Shown in pieces: positions 34,616 through 44,600 of a stretch of DNA of 64,000 nt. The stretch is from Bacteroidales bacterium. Lineage in GTDB: Bacteria; Bacteroidota; Bacteroidia; Bacteroidales; F082. The stretch spans positions 85,781 through 149,780 of the forward strand of contig JAKIVD010000006.1 of assembly GCA_021647205.1 (NCBI GenBank). The letters are read 5' to 3'. Every line of letters starts with the position of its first letter. Positions within the stretch are counted from its first letter, which is position 1. Made by a program: the position numbers and the translations under genes. The notes under the pieces are model-generated. The model saw only the letters and a program-made list of their open reading frames with translations, did no database searches and was not told the DNA's origin.

Positions 34616-35671
34616 CTAAATAAGGTTCTGTTTCAGCGCTTCCACAAAGCCCTCAATATCTGCTTCGGTGGTATCCCATGAACACATTAAGCGTACTTCT
34701 TTCCGTCCGGCTTCCCCTTCGGGTGATTCGTTCCAGAGATGAAAGAAATATTCCTTCTGTAGCGCTGTGATAAGTTTTTCGGGCATCAGTACAAAAACCC
34801 CGTTGGCTTTAACGTCCTGTGTAATTTGAAGCGATGAGAACGGGCTCAGTGCCCTGGCCAGGTTTTGCGCCATTTTGTTGGCAGCAAGTGCATTTTTTTT
34901 CCAAAGCCCGTCGCTTAAATAGCGGTGGAACTGGGCCGAGATGTAGCGCATCTTCGAGTGCAGCTGCATTCCCTGTTTGCGCAGGTACTCAAAATCTTTT
35001 GCCCGGTTTTTGTTGAAGAACACCACGGTTTCGCCAAACATCAAGCCGTTTTTTGTTCCGCCAAACGAAAGTACATCGACCCCTGCGTCGGTTGTCATGC
35101 TCTTAAAATCTGTGTTCAGGGCGGCAACTGCATTGGCAATGCGTGCGCCATCGAGGTGAAGAAACATATTGTTGCGGTGGGCAAAACCGGCCAGTTCCCT
35201 GATTTCATCAGCCGTGTAAACAGTTCCCATTTCAGTAACCTGTGAAATGCTGATGACCCTGGGCTGTGCATGGTGCTGGAACCCGATACTTTTTAATAAA
35301 GGCTCAATCTGTGCGGCTTTTATTTTTCCGTCCCGGCTTTCAATTTCCAGTATTTTGCTTCCCATGAATTTTTCGGGGGCTGCACATTCGTCCTCGTTCA
35401 GATGGGCTGTTTTGGCCGAGACAACGGCATGGTAGGAACGCATCAGCTGGCTTACCCCCAACACATTGGCAGCCGTTCCGTTGTAAACAAAAAACACGGA
35501 AATGTCGTCTCCGAAATGTTCCCTGAATTGTGCGATGGCCTGCTCGTTGACCGGATCGCCCAGTTCACCATAAGCAGGGTTATGGCCACGGTTTACTTCG
35601 GCAAGTGCCTGCATGATTTCGGGGCAAACCCCCGACCAGTTGTCGCTGGCAAAAGATTTTTTCGTTTTCAT
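34616..35671 (-). CDS. ltaE: Low-specificity L-threonine aldolase
   Basis: 351 residues, PLP-dependent fold type I. It cleaves L-threonine to glycine and acetaldehyde. Hallmarks are SDNWSGVCPEIMQAL, FVYNGTAANVLGV, HLNEDECAAPE, HLDGARIANA and the PLP lysine in SFGGTKNGLMFGE. It is 29 bases downstream of rlmN on the same strand. The SDNWSGVCPE start is typical for the 'beta-eliminating lyase/threonine aldolase' branch of Bacteroidota. Close relatives can act on allo-threonine or serine; exact specificity is not readable here. Confidence 0.88.
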   Translation of the reverse strand: MKTKKSFASDNWSGVCPEIMQALAEVNRGHNPAYGELGDPVNEQAIAQFREHFGDDISVFFVYNGTAANVLGVSQLMRSYHAVVSAKTAHLNEDECAAPEKFMGSKILEIESRDGKIKAAQIEPLLKSIGFQHHAQPRVISISQVTEMGTVYTADEIRELAGFAHRNNMFLHLDGARIANAVAALNTDFKSMTTDAGVDVLSFGGTKNGLMFGETVVFFNKNRAKDFEYLRKQGMQLHSKMRYISAQFHRYLSDGLWKKNALAANKMAQNLARALSPFSSLQITQDVKANGVFVLMPEKLITALQKEYFFHLWNESPEGEAGRKEVRLMCSWDTTEADIEGFVEALKQNLI

Positions 35672-35700
35672 TGTTTATGGGTTTTCATCAAAAGGTTATC

Positions 35701-36720
35701 TTACTTCAGCATCTCTTTCGTGGAAAGCAAACCACAGGCGGCATCAATGTCCTGGCCGCGTGAAGCACGGATTGTTGTCGTTATCCCTTTGGCAATAAGT
35801 GCCTCTTTGAACTCCATCAGCCTTGCTTCGTCGGTACCTTCGAGCGGGGTTTCGGGGATGGGGTGGAAGCGGATGAGGTTGATGCGGCATTTGATACCAT
35901 TCAGCAAGCGCGCGAGTCCGTTGACGTGCCGCAGAGTGTCGTTCATCCCTTTAAAAACAATGTATTCGAAAGATATTCGTCTTTGGTTCTCAAAATCAAA
36001 TTGTTTGATTGCAGCCACTACATCTGCCAAAGGATATTCCTGGTTGACCGGCATCAGCAGTTTTCTTTCCACATCAAAAGGGGTGTGCAGGCTCACTGCA
36101 AGATGGCAGTCGCTGTGTTCGGCAAAGATTTTCATGGCCGGTACAATGCCGATGGTCGATACCGTAATCCGTCGCGGACTCCAGGCAAATCCCCAGTCAG
36201 CAGTGAGTATTTGAAGACTTAACATAACCTCGTCCAGGTTGTCGAGCGGTTCGCCCATCCCCATGTACACAAGGTTAGTAAGTGATTGGAATTCGGGAAT
36301 ACTCCTCACCTGGTTCAGAATCTCCCCGGCAGTTAGTTGTCCCTGCAGTCCTTGTTTTCCCGTCATACAAAACAGGCAGCGGCGCTTGCAACCGACCTGG
36401 GAAGAGAGACAGAGGGTACGGCGTTTTGTTTCCGGAATAAATGCTGACTCGATAAATTGTCCGGGTTTGACCTCAAAGAGGTACTTTTTGGTGCCGTCGG
36501 CAGATTCCTGCACATTGTTGAACTTTTGCAAGCCGAAGTTGTACTTTTCGTCCAAAAGCACCCGTGCTTTTTTTGAAAGGTTGCTCATCTCCCCGATGGA
36601 AGTGATGTCTTTTTTGTATAGCCAATCCGCAATCTGTTTTGCGGTAAAGCCGGGCAAGGACAGTTCATCGGTAAGCTTTCGGATTTGCGAAAGTGTTTTC
36701 CCAAACAGGTTTTCTTTCAT
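35701..36720 (-). CDS. rlmN: 23S rRNA (adenine-2503-C2)-methyltransferase, RlmN
   Basis: 339 residues from the ATG at 36720; an ATG 21 bases earlier (36741) is also open. A radical-SAM CxxxCxxC cluster motif is seen in CKRRCLFCMTG. RlmN features are present: QVGCKRR, NLVYMGMGEPLDNLDEV, RITVSTIGIVPAMKIF and a second conserved Cys near the C-terminus (DIDAACGLLS). It methylates A2503 of 23S rRNA and often A37 of tRNA, and uses two SAM molecules with a Cys-methyl intermediate. It probably shares a transcript with the threonine aldolase gene downstream. Confidence 0.95.
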   Translation of the reverse strand: MKENLFGKTLSQIRKLTDELSLPGFTAKQIADWLYKKDITSIGEMSNLSKKARVLLDEKYNFGLQKFNNVQESADGTKKYLFEVKPGQFIESAFIPETKRRTLCLSSQVGCKRRCLFCMTGKQGLQGQLTAGEILNQVRSIPEFQSLTNLVYMGMGEPLDNLDEVMLSLQILTADWGFAWSPRRITVSTIGIVPAMKIFAEHSDCHLAVSLHTPFDVERKLLMPVNQEYPLADVVAAIKQFDFENQRRISFEYIVFKGMNDTLRHVNGLARLLNGIKCRINLIRFHPIPETPLEGTDEARLMEFKEALIAKGITTTIRASRGQDIDAACGLLSTKEMLK

Positions 36721-36851
36721 GGTTGCGCTTTCATTTTTCACGGGTCAAAATTAGTGTTAATTTTACAGGGACGGCATGGCGGTCTTTAGCATTGCAGCTT
36801 GAAGCAAACCACAACGGTTCATCCCGTCTCCGGACTTTCGGCTCCCAACCG

Positions 36852-37493
36852 CTACAGCTTCCTGATCAACATCAACCCATCCCTTACCGAGAGGATGACC
36901 TGTTCGACACGCTGGTCGTTTTTTACATGCTCGTTAAAGCGCCGGATGCCCTGTGTTTCCTTATCAGGACTGTCATCCTTGACGGCTTTTCCGTTCCATA
37001 AAACATTGTCAACCAGAAAAAAGCCGCCCGGTTTTACTTTTTCGAAGGCGAGTTCGTAATAATCGAAGTATTGTTCTTTGTCAGCATCAATAAAAACCAG
37101 GTCGAACTGCTCATCAAGTTTGGGGATAATTTGTAAAGCATCGCCCAACAACAGTTTAATTTTTTCCTCCATCCCGGCCAGTTTAATGTACTTGTGAATC
37201 ATCGCTTCCAATTCTTTGTTGACCTCAATGGTAAAAAGCAGTGCGTTGTCTGGCAGGCCCGCAGCCATTGCAATGGCCGAATAGGCCGTAAAAGTCCCGA
37301 TTTCAAGTACCCGTTCCGGCCGGATCATCCTGCAAACCATTTCCAGAAATTTTGCCTGCACTTTCCCTGCAAGCATTTGAGGGAAGTAGGTGGTTAAATT
37401 GGTTTCGCGGTAGTTTTGCTGCAATATCCTGCTGACGTCGCTGGTGTGGTTTTCGATGTATTTCTCGGTTTCGTAATCAATTATTGCTTTCAT
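36852..37493 (-). CDS. SAM-dependent O-methyltransferase
   Basis: 213 residues of the class I catechol/caffeoyl-CoA O-methyltransferase type (PF01596). SAM motif VLEIGTFTAYSAIAMA, then metal/substrate positions DLVFIDADKEQYFDYYE and GFFLVDNVLWNGKAV. Its start overlaps the stop of the M16 peptidase gene by 4 bases, indicating translational coupling. Relatives act on tRNA wobble uridine (TrmR) or small catechols; the substrate cannot be told from sequence. Confidence 0.88.
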   Translation of the reverse strand: MKAIIDYETEKYIENHTSDVSRILQQNYRETNLTTYFPQMLAGKVQAKFLEMVCRMIRPERVLEIGTFTAYSAIAMAAGLPDNALLFTIEVNKELEAMIHKYIKLAGMEEKIKLLLGDALQIIPKLDEQFDLVFIDADKEQYFDYYELAFEKVKPGGFFLVDNVLWNGKAVKDDSPDKETQGIRRFNEHVKNDQRVEQVILSVRDGLMLIRKL

Positions 37494-38716
37494 TTTCCTT
37501 TGTAGATGAGTAAACTTAAGTTTTCGGGGATGAATATTTCATTGGCTGTTTCCAGCACTTTTTTGCCTGAGATCGTATCAATTTTTTCAATCAGTTCTTT
37601 TACCGGCCTCAATTTCGTATTGTGCAGGTGGTTTTTGGCCATGGAGAGCATTTCGTTGAGTGGCGACTCAAAATGAATGGCCAACTGTCCCTTGATCTGT
37701 TGCCTGGCACGGTGAAGTTGAATGGTCCCCAGCGGTTTGTCCATCAGTTTTCTTAATTCCCTGCTGACAAGTTGAATTACTTTACCAAGCTGTTTTTTGT
37801 CGGCACCAAAGTAAATGGAGAACACGCCGGTGTCGGAATATGGCTGAAACGCAGACTCGATGGCATAGGCATAACCATGTTTTTCGCGGATGGCGAGGTT
37901 CAGCCTTGAATTGAGTGCCGGGCCACCAAGCAGGTTGCTCAGCAAAAGCAAACTGAGTTTATTCGGATGGGAGGCCGGATAGGCAATATTCCCCATTATG
38001 CAGTGCGATAAGTACGACTCTTTGTTGATGCGCTTTTCCGTTTTTTTGTATTGAGTGAAAGGAACCCGCCGGTCTTTTTTTTCGGTTGGCTTGATGTGTC
38101 CGAAATATTTTTCCGCCAGTCTGATCAACTTATTGAAATGAATATTCCCCACCGAGGCAATCACCATTTGCCTTGTACTGTAGTTGCGTTTGACAAAACG
38201 GAGGATGTCTTGTTTTTTAAATTGTTCCACCTGTGCAATGCTTCCCAGGATGTTTCTTGCCAGGGGATGCCCATCAAAAATCCGGCTTTCAAAATCGTCA
38301 AAGATCATTTCGGCGGGACTGTCGTTGTAAGAGTTTATCTCATCAACCACCACTTCTTTTTCCTTTTCAATTTCTTTTCGCGGAAAAACAGAACTGAAAG
38401 CCACATCGGCAAACAACTCCAGGCTTTGTGCATAATAAGGGCTTAAAAAAGAGGCGTAAATACAGGTTTCCTCTTTGCTTGTGAACGCATTGAGATCGCC
38501 ACCGAGGTTTTCTATCCGGCTTAAAACATGATAAGCCTTGCGTTTCTCCGTCCCTTTGAAAATCAGGTGCTCAATAAAATGGGCCAGGCCGCTTTCCCTG
38601 TCCGATTCATCCCGTGAACCGGTATCGACCATTAACCCGCAATGCGAAACGCTGCCCTGTAACTGACGATGAATGAGTTTAATACCATTGTTCAATATGT
38701 GGTAATGGTAGTCCAA
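37490..38716 (-). CDS. M16 family zinc peptidase (insulinase/processing-peptidase type)
   Basis: 408 residues. The inverted zinc motif HxxEH is intact in GLAHFIEHLIFKGT. The third ligand region EKEVVVDEINSYNDSPAEM follows about 75 residues later. The second half is the inactive M16 repeat (LLLSNLLGGPALNSRLN). No signal peptide, so cytoplasmic. Short single-unit M16 peptidases of this size are conserved in Bacteroidota (PqqL/YmxG-like). The next gene overlaps it by 4 bases. Confidence 0.92.
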   Translation of the reverse strand: MDYHYHILNNGIKLIHRQLQGSVSHCGLMVDTGSRDESDRESGLAHFIEHLIFKGTEKRKAYHVLSRIENLGGDLNAFTSKEETCIYASFLSPYYAQSLELFADVAFSSVFPRKEIEKEKEVVVDEINSYNDSPAEMIFDDFESRIFDGHPLARNILGSIAQVEQFKKQDILRFVKRNYSTRQMVIASVGNIHFNKLIRLAEKYFGHIKPTEKKDRRVPFTQYKKTEKRINKESYLSHCIMGNIAYPASHPNKLSLLLLSNLLGGPALNSRLNLAIREKHGYAYAIESAFQPYSDTGVFSIYFGADKKQLGKVIQLVSRELRKLMDKPLGTIQLHRARQQIKGQLAIHFESPLNEMLSMAKNHLHNTKLRPVKELIEKIDTISGKKVLETANEIFIPENLSLLIYKGK

Positions 38717-38824
38717 TTTATTGGTGTGCAGTCATTTTATTGGTAAAAATACGAAGATTCCGATTCGGTGTGCATTAAATCGATAGCTTTCCTTATTTTT
38801 GAAAATCATTAAAACCTCTACTTG

Positions 38825-39478
38825 ATGGGCCGTCATATCGAACCAAGAGCCAGACACAACCTGGTACTTTTCATCCTCAATGTGGTTTACATTTTCGTGA
38901 TTGGGATTTTTGAGGGGCTGGGCGACCTGCATTTCGTTTATTTTACTTGTATCTCCCTTATCTTCTTTGTTTCCATCCTTACGATCAAGGACACCAGCAA
39001 GCGTTATTTTTATCTGCCGACAGCCGTGGTAATTCTTACCTGGGTTACCGAGTTCCTCGACATGCCCTATCTTTCCCGCATCACCGGTATTGTTTCCACA
39101 ATCTTTTTTCTGTATGTGATTGTTTTGCTGATTATCAGGGTGGCCAACAGCAAATCGGTCGGAACATTGGAATTCCTTGAGTCGATTAATGTTTATTTGT
39201 TGTTGGGGATTGCAGCTGCGATACTTTTTGGTGCCATCTATTCATTCGATCACAGTGCCTACAATCCGCCCGGTGAGATATTGAAAAGCCATTCCGATTT
39301 TATTTACTATGCTTTTGTAACCATGACGACCCTTGGCTACGGTGATATTACACCCAACGATTCGGTTGCCCGCTCGCTGTCCATTTTTTTCAGCGTGGCG
39401 GGACAACTTTACCTGACAATGATCATTGCGATGCTGGTTGGGAAATACCTCAGCCGCGAACCGAAAGACCAAACGTAA
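38825..39478 (+). CDS. Voltage-gated-like potassium channel
   Basis: 217 residues from the ATG at 38825; a TTG three bases earlier is also possible. Six hydrophobic segments are visible, two of them flanking the pore loop FVTMTTLGYGDITP, whose TLGYGD filter marks K+ selectivity. The first four segments are weakly charged, so the classical voltage sensor is not obvious. No regulatory RCK domain. It converges with the cupin gene, 8 bases between stops. Confidence 0.88.
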   Translation: MGRHIEPRARHNLVLFILNVVYIFVIGIFEGLGDLHFVYFTCISLIFFVSILTIKDTSKRYFYLPTAVVILTWVTEFLDMPYLSRITGIVSTIFFLYVIVLLIIRVANSKSVGTLEFLESINVYLLLGIAAAILFGAIYSFDHSAYNPPGEILKSHSDFIYYAFVTMTTLGYGDITPNDSVARSLSIFFSVAGQLYLTMIIAMLVGKYLSREPKDQT

Positions 39479-39486
39479 AACGGCAA

Positions 39487-39837
39487 TTATTCGAATTGTT
39501 TCGGCACCCCGCAAATCATCACGAAATCTTTTTCTGCCGATTTGTTCCGGTATTGGTGCTTTTCGCCGGGCATCACCAAGGCAAAATCGCCTTGTTTGAT
39601 GGGTTGTTCCCTGCCGGCTTCATTGACCAGCGCACCCTCGCCCTGAATACAGTAATTCATGTGTTCGTAGGGGTGTTGGTGGAAAGGGGTAAACCCTTCA
39701 GGCTCAATGGTGAAAACACGGTAGGTGTAAACCGGCACATCATCGGCAGCACTAAGCGGCATTTGTTTCCAGGCACCGCTGGCACCTTCTATATTGACTT
39801 TGTTTTTTTCGACTTGATTAAGGGAAATGACCTTCAT
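39487..39837 (-). CDS. Small cupin protein
   Basis: 116 residues, single cupin barrel: motif 1 GFTPFHQHPYEHMNYCIQGEG (His-x-His, Glu and a later His) and motif 2 PGEKHQYRN. Metal-binding residues are intact. Such one-domain cupins have varied or unknown activities. The gene is downstream of the GldN-like lipoprotein (56-base gap), possibly cotranscribed. Confidence 0.85.
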   Translation of the reverse strand: MKVISLNQVEKNKVNIEGASGAWKQMPLSAADDVPVYTYRVFTIEPEGFTPFHQHPYEHMNYCIQGEGALVNEAGREQPIKQGDFALVMPGEKHQYRNKSAEKDFVMICGVPKQFE

Positions 39838-39893
39838 GGTATTAACTATTTACAGGGATTTGTAACTACATTGAAACGCATAGCAATGCGCCA

Positions 39894-40439
39894 TTACTTT
39901 TTATTGAGGTTCTTTTCAAATTCCTTGTCAGGAAAAATCCAAAACAAGGGTTGCCAGCGCTCCATGTTCATCACCACACGGCGTGCCACCGGGGCAATGC
40001 CCACAATTTTTTTTTCGAATGACAAATCTTCGGGGTTCATTTTCCATTCTTCCAAAAACCGGATGCGCAAAATATCTTCCTGAACAATGTTGTAAATAAT
40101 CACGCTGTCGTAGGATTCGTAAGGGGGTTCAACCTGGGTCAGCCGAACAACGGAAGTGTCGGAAAGTATCGATGAAACCTCGGCAGGGGTGATCGGGTTG
40201 TTGTAATAATCGTAAGCCTGAAACTTTCCCGAGATGGCACCATTGAGTATTGTTTCAACCAGTTTTTCGCGTGCCGGGCCGGGCAGGTTTTGAATCCACC
40301 AATCGTAATCCGGGTCGGGACTTTTGATGTTTACATCATACTGGATTTTTTCGGTCACGACTTCCTTTCCCCCCTGTTGGCAGGAAAAAACAGCCACAAT
40401 CAAAATGATGAGGGCAAGATATTTAAATTGGTTGTTCAT
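39894..40439 (-). CDS. GldN/PorN-like lipoprotein
   Basis: 181 residues with a lipoprotein signal (LIILIVAVFSC, Cys at about 20). The pattern LVETILNGAISGKFQAYDYY, PITPAEVSSIL, DILRIRFLEEWKMN, KKIVGIAPVARR and RWQPLFWIFPD follows the GldN/PorN fold of the T9SS trans-envelope ring. Canonical GldN is a periplasmic protein in a gldKLMN operon; none of those partners is nearby. This is therefore a stand-alone, lipid-anchored paralogue. Role in T9SS assembly is possible but not shown. Confidence 0.65.
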   Translation of the reverse strand: MNNQFKYLALIILIVAVFSCQQGGKEVVTEKIQYDVNIKSPDPDYDWWIQNLPGPAREKLVETILNGAISGKFQAYDYYNNPITPAEVSSILSDTSVVRLTQVEPPYESYDSVIIYNIVQEDILRIRFLEEWKMNPEDLSFEKKIVGIAPVARRVVMNMERWQPLFWIFPDKEFEKNLNKK

Positions 40440-40475
40440 GTGCTTATGTTCTTGAATTTATTATTGCCGTGTGTG

Positions 40476-40499
40476 AACCGACGGGTTAACCCGTCGGTT
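40476..40499. repeat. 24-base perfect palindrome (dispersed element)
   Basis: AACCGACGGG-TTAA-CCCGTCGGTT is a perfect palindrome between the GldN-like and D-threonine-aldolase-like genes. A degenerate copy lies at 53107-53141 with the same flanks (GTG...GAA/GAG and a following AATGG). This marks a REP-like family. Confidence 0.65.
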
Positions 40500-40584
40500 A
40501 ATGGCTGTTTCAGTTGAGCTATTTTTTTTCAAATGTATAAAACGAAAACGAGAAAGTGCTAATTTTGTTTTGTCAATTATAGTG

Positions 40585-41643
40585 ATGCGGAAAAAACCCG
40601 AATTAATTATCAACCAAAACAAGCTCAGCCGAAACATCGACCGCATGTTGGCCAAAGCCCGAAAAAGCAGAGCGATTTTCCGTCCGCATTTTAAAACCCA
40701 CCAGTCGCTGGAAATTGGCAAAGTGTTCAGGGAGAAGGGTATTGACAAAATAACCGTTTCTTCGGTTTCGATGGCTGAGTTTTTTGCAAAAGATGGCTGG
40801 GACGACATCACCATCGCTTTTCCGGTGAACCTTTTGGAAATGAAAGAAATCAACAAACTGGCTGCGGACATTCAACTCAACCTCCTGGTTGATTCGCAGT
40901 ACTCCGCATCTGTCCTTGCCAGTGGGCCCGAAAACAAAGTGGGTGTGTTTGTTGAAATCGATACCGGTTACCACCGCAGCGGCCTGTTGCCCGACGACCC
41001 GGAAATTGACGCAATTGTCCGGCTTGTTTCTGCTTCCGGCAAACTTGGTTTCAAAGGGTTCCTCACCCATGCGGGACACACTTATTCGGCAAGGGGGAAA
41101 CAGGCTGTTCTTTCCATCATGGAAGATGCCCGACAAAAACTCAATGACTTAAAAGCAAAATATATTGGGCAATTTCCTGAATTGATTGCCTCATACGGTG
41201 ATACGCCATCTTGCAGCATGGCTGATGATTGTTCGGGTTTTGACGAAGTAAGGCCGGGCAATTTTGTGTTTTGCGATGTGATGCAATACCACATTGGTTC
41301 GTGTTCGTTGGACGATATTGCGGTCGCCGTTGCCTGTCCGGTGGTTTCGGTTTACCCTGACAGAAACGAAATCATCATTTACGGGGGCGCCGTTCATTTG
41401 TCCAAAGAGTTTATCGCAGCCGACAACGGTTTCAAACTGTTTGGCTATGTGGCAGAATTGACGGAAGGTGGCTGGGGTGCTCCCATTCCCGGTGCTTATG
41501 TTTCCTCCCTTTCACAAGAACACGGGATAGTGAAAACCCCGAAACAGTTCATCGGAAAGTTTAAACCCGGTGATGTTGTGGGAATCTTACCGGTGCATTC
41601 GTGCCTGGTGGCAGACCTTCTCAGGCCGAACCTGAATAAATAA
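40585..41643 (+). CDS. D-threonine aldolase / D-serine dehydratase-like enzyme
   Basis: 352 residues from the ATG at 40585; an upstream start at 40501 adds 28 residues that overlap the palindrome and is unlikely. It is an alanine-racemase-fold PLP enzyme with the PLP lysine in RPHFKTHQ, and a C-terminal DTA/DSD domain ending in the metal motif PVHSCLVADLL (His-x-Cys). The His-x-Cys form is that of D-serine dehydratases and related D-threonine aldolases. It would degrade a D-beta-hydroxy amino acid. An L-threonine aldolase is 5 kb away on the other strand. Confidence 0.82.
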   Translation: MRKKPELIINQNKLSRNIDRMLAKARKSRAIFRPHFKTHQSLEIGKVFREKGIDKITVSSVSMAEFFAKDGWDDITIAFPVNLLEMKEINKLAADIQLNLLVDSQYSASVLASGPENKVGVFVEIDTGYHRSGLLPDDPEIDAIVRLVSASGKLGFKGFLTHAGHTYSARGKQAVLSIMEDARQKLNDLKAKYIGQFPELIASYGDTPSCSMADDCSGFDEVRPGNFVFCDVMQYHIGSCSLDDIAVAVACPVVSVYPDRNEIIIYGGAVHLSKEFIAADNGFKLFGYVAELTEGGWGAPIPGAYVSSLSQEHGIVKTPKQFIGKFKPGDVVGILPVHSCLVADLLRPNLNK

Positions 41644-44600
41644 ACCCTGCCGCGTCCCCATCCCATGAAACACCGGGTTTGAACACCAGCCCGAGATTCT
41701 TCTTCCCGTCAATTTTTATAATAAGTGGCTTGTCGAATCGGACGTGGCGGATGACTTCATTTTCAAAAACAGCTTCTGCTTTATCGAGGTATTCCAAATC
41801 GTAAAAGCCATCGTCAATAAAGGGGTTAATGGTAAAGTAACCCACCCTGAATGAGGTCAGGTTTTGAAAAAAGTGGGTGCCCTGGCTCGGGTCGATGCGG
41901 TAGTTTTCGAGGCCCGACTCGATGATCAGGCGGGCAGCAGAAATTTGCGGCCACTTCACCGGAATGCCCAGCCAGGGATCGGCGGAACCCCAGCGGCCCG
42001 GCCCAATCAGAATGTAGGACTTATTTTCTTTAAGGAATTTTTCATTGACTGCTGCAATCATCCTTGCCGTTTCATCATTATGTGCAGCATCAAAGTTTTG
42101 CGGCTTAATGTACACCAAATCAAAAACATCATCAATTACGCCATTGCCAAGCGCCGCCTCAGAGATTATCAAGGTGTCTTTCTTCTTTATTTTCTTTATA
42201 TTGATGTGCACACTCTCTTCACGTAAAGCAATCGGACGGATTTGCAAAAGGTTAAAACTGACTTTTTTTCCTGGCCCGGGATTTAAATCCACCACAAACT
42301 CAATCTCAATGGGGTTTCCCATTTCCCTTTCCCCCAGCGTTAACACTTCCCGTAAAATTTCGGCCAATGGAAAAGTATTATGTTTTAAAATATTTGCAAA
42401 AGTGATCAGCTTTTTCCCATCATAATTGTAGCCGTCGCGAATAAGCTGGTTTTGCATATCGTAGGTGGAGGCAATCTGCCTGATCGAGCCGTCTTTCTCT
42501 GCTTGTTTAATCCGCAGTTTCAAAAGGTTGGCACTGTCATCAGGACTGGTAGTGAATTGCTGATAATCCATGTTAAGGGCAAAAAAGTGCTTTTGCGTTT
42601 CCTTTAGCGCCATCTCGGCAGTAGATGTTTGCAGGGCTTTTTTGGGGTACTTCGGCGAGAACCGGAGTGCCAGTCCGCCATCAACGATATATTTCCCCAG
42701 GCCGAGTGCAATGCTCGCTGTCCCGTCTTCCGGTTTTTCTGGGTGGATGGGATAATAATCCAGCGAGCGGGCCACCCCCGAAAGCGTCGGGTAAAAATGG
42801 TCTCCGTAAGCAGAACCACAAACCGTTTGCAATACGATGGCCATTTTTTCTTCATCAATTATGTTGGCTGTTGCCTGCATATAGGCTTTGCTGTCCTTAT
42901 AAAAGGCAGAGGCATAAACACTTTTGATCGAAGCCTTCAACATATTGAACATCTTATGGTAGTCTGAACTGACCAGCGGAATCATATACGTATTGTAAAT
43001 TCCCGCGAATGGCTGGTAATGTGAATCTTCGAGCAAACTTGACGAACGGATGGCAACCGGACGGTCAACGAGTGAGACGATGGTGCGTAAATCTTCGTTT
43101 ACCCGGGCGGGCAGGTGTGCACGGACAAAGTAGTCCAGAATCTCTTCATCGCTGTACTTATCAGACAGTGCGATGGTGTACAGTTTATTGTCCTCCATAA
43201 ATTCATCGAAAATATCGGTTCCCAGCACAATGGTCTTGGGGATGGTGATATCAATATTCTCATATTTGTTGTAAAGGCTGTTTCGCTTAATCAACGAGTT
43301 CAGGAAAGCCAGCCCGCGTGCTTTTCCACCGATAGAACCTTCGCCAATACGTGAAATGGTGAAGTACTCGTCGAAAGTTTCCCTGTTAAACTGTGAGATG
43401 ACCCCCCTGGCTTTGGTGATGCGGAAATTAGCAATGGTATGGAAAATAAAGTCTTTTATTGCATGACAATCGTCGAAGTCGGAAGTGGAAACAGATTTGA
43501 AAAGTGAAGCAATGGAAAAAAGCGCCCTGGCCCTCAGCCATTTGGAAATATGGTCGCGTTCGATATGGTAGCGCAATGAGTTTTCCGGAATTTGGTAGAT
43601 CTTTTCCTGAAGGTCTCTCAGGCTGCGCGCCCTGGCCACTTCTTCCCCGGTTTTCGGATCCTTGAAAACAAAATCACCAAATGCAAAATACTCTTTAATG
43701 AATTCGCGCAGCTCGTAGGTCAGGCTCTTGGAATTTTTGTCGATGAAACCAACCCGCAAAGCCTTTGCCCTGGCACGGTTTTCCGGTTCCGAAGATTGCA
43801 GCAAGAGCGGCATATATTTGTTGTCGTTTTTGATTTTCTCAAACAGCCTGATCCCTGCCGCACTGTCCTTCACGCCATTGCGTGCGTAGGTAATATCGGA
43901 AATAACACCCAACAAATTGTTTTTGTATTTTTCGTAAAGCTTAACCGCATCTTCGTAATTAGTGGCCAAAAGGATTTTTGGCCGGCCACGGGCACGCAGC
44001 ATTTTCTGGTGTTCGTTCAGCCCTTCGGTCATAAAGGATTTCGACTGCTTGAAAATAATCTTGTAAATATTGGGCAAATAACTTGAATAAAAGCGGATGT
44101 TGTCTTCAACCAGGATGATGGTCTGGACACCAACTTCCTCAACATCATACTCCACGTTCATCTCGTCCTCAATCACTTTAATGATGGCAAGCAGCAGGTC
44201 GGCATTGCCAAGCCAGCTAAAAATATAGTCGATGGAACCCAGTTTGTGCTGTTCGATTTTCAGGCTGACTTCGCGAGAAAAAGGGGTGAGCAACACGACG
44301 GGAATTTCGGGGTAGCTGGCCTTAATTTCATCGGCAAGCCGAAAGGTGTTTTTTTCCTCGCCACTCAGCATGGTAATTACCAGGTTAATGTCTTCTTCTT
44401 CAAGAACCTTAAAAGCTTCTTCTTTGGAGGTTGCGTTCAAAAAACGGGGGGGGAAGCGCAGGTTGAGCGACATGTATTCGTAAAATATCTGCTCATCGAT
44501 CCGCCCGTCTTCTTCCAGCATAAAAGCATCGTAAACACTTGAAATCAGTAAAATGTGATAAATGCGTTTTCGCATGAGCAGCGAAAAGGAAGCCTCATTG

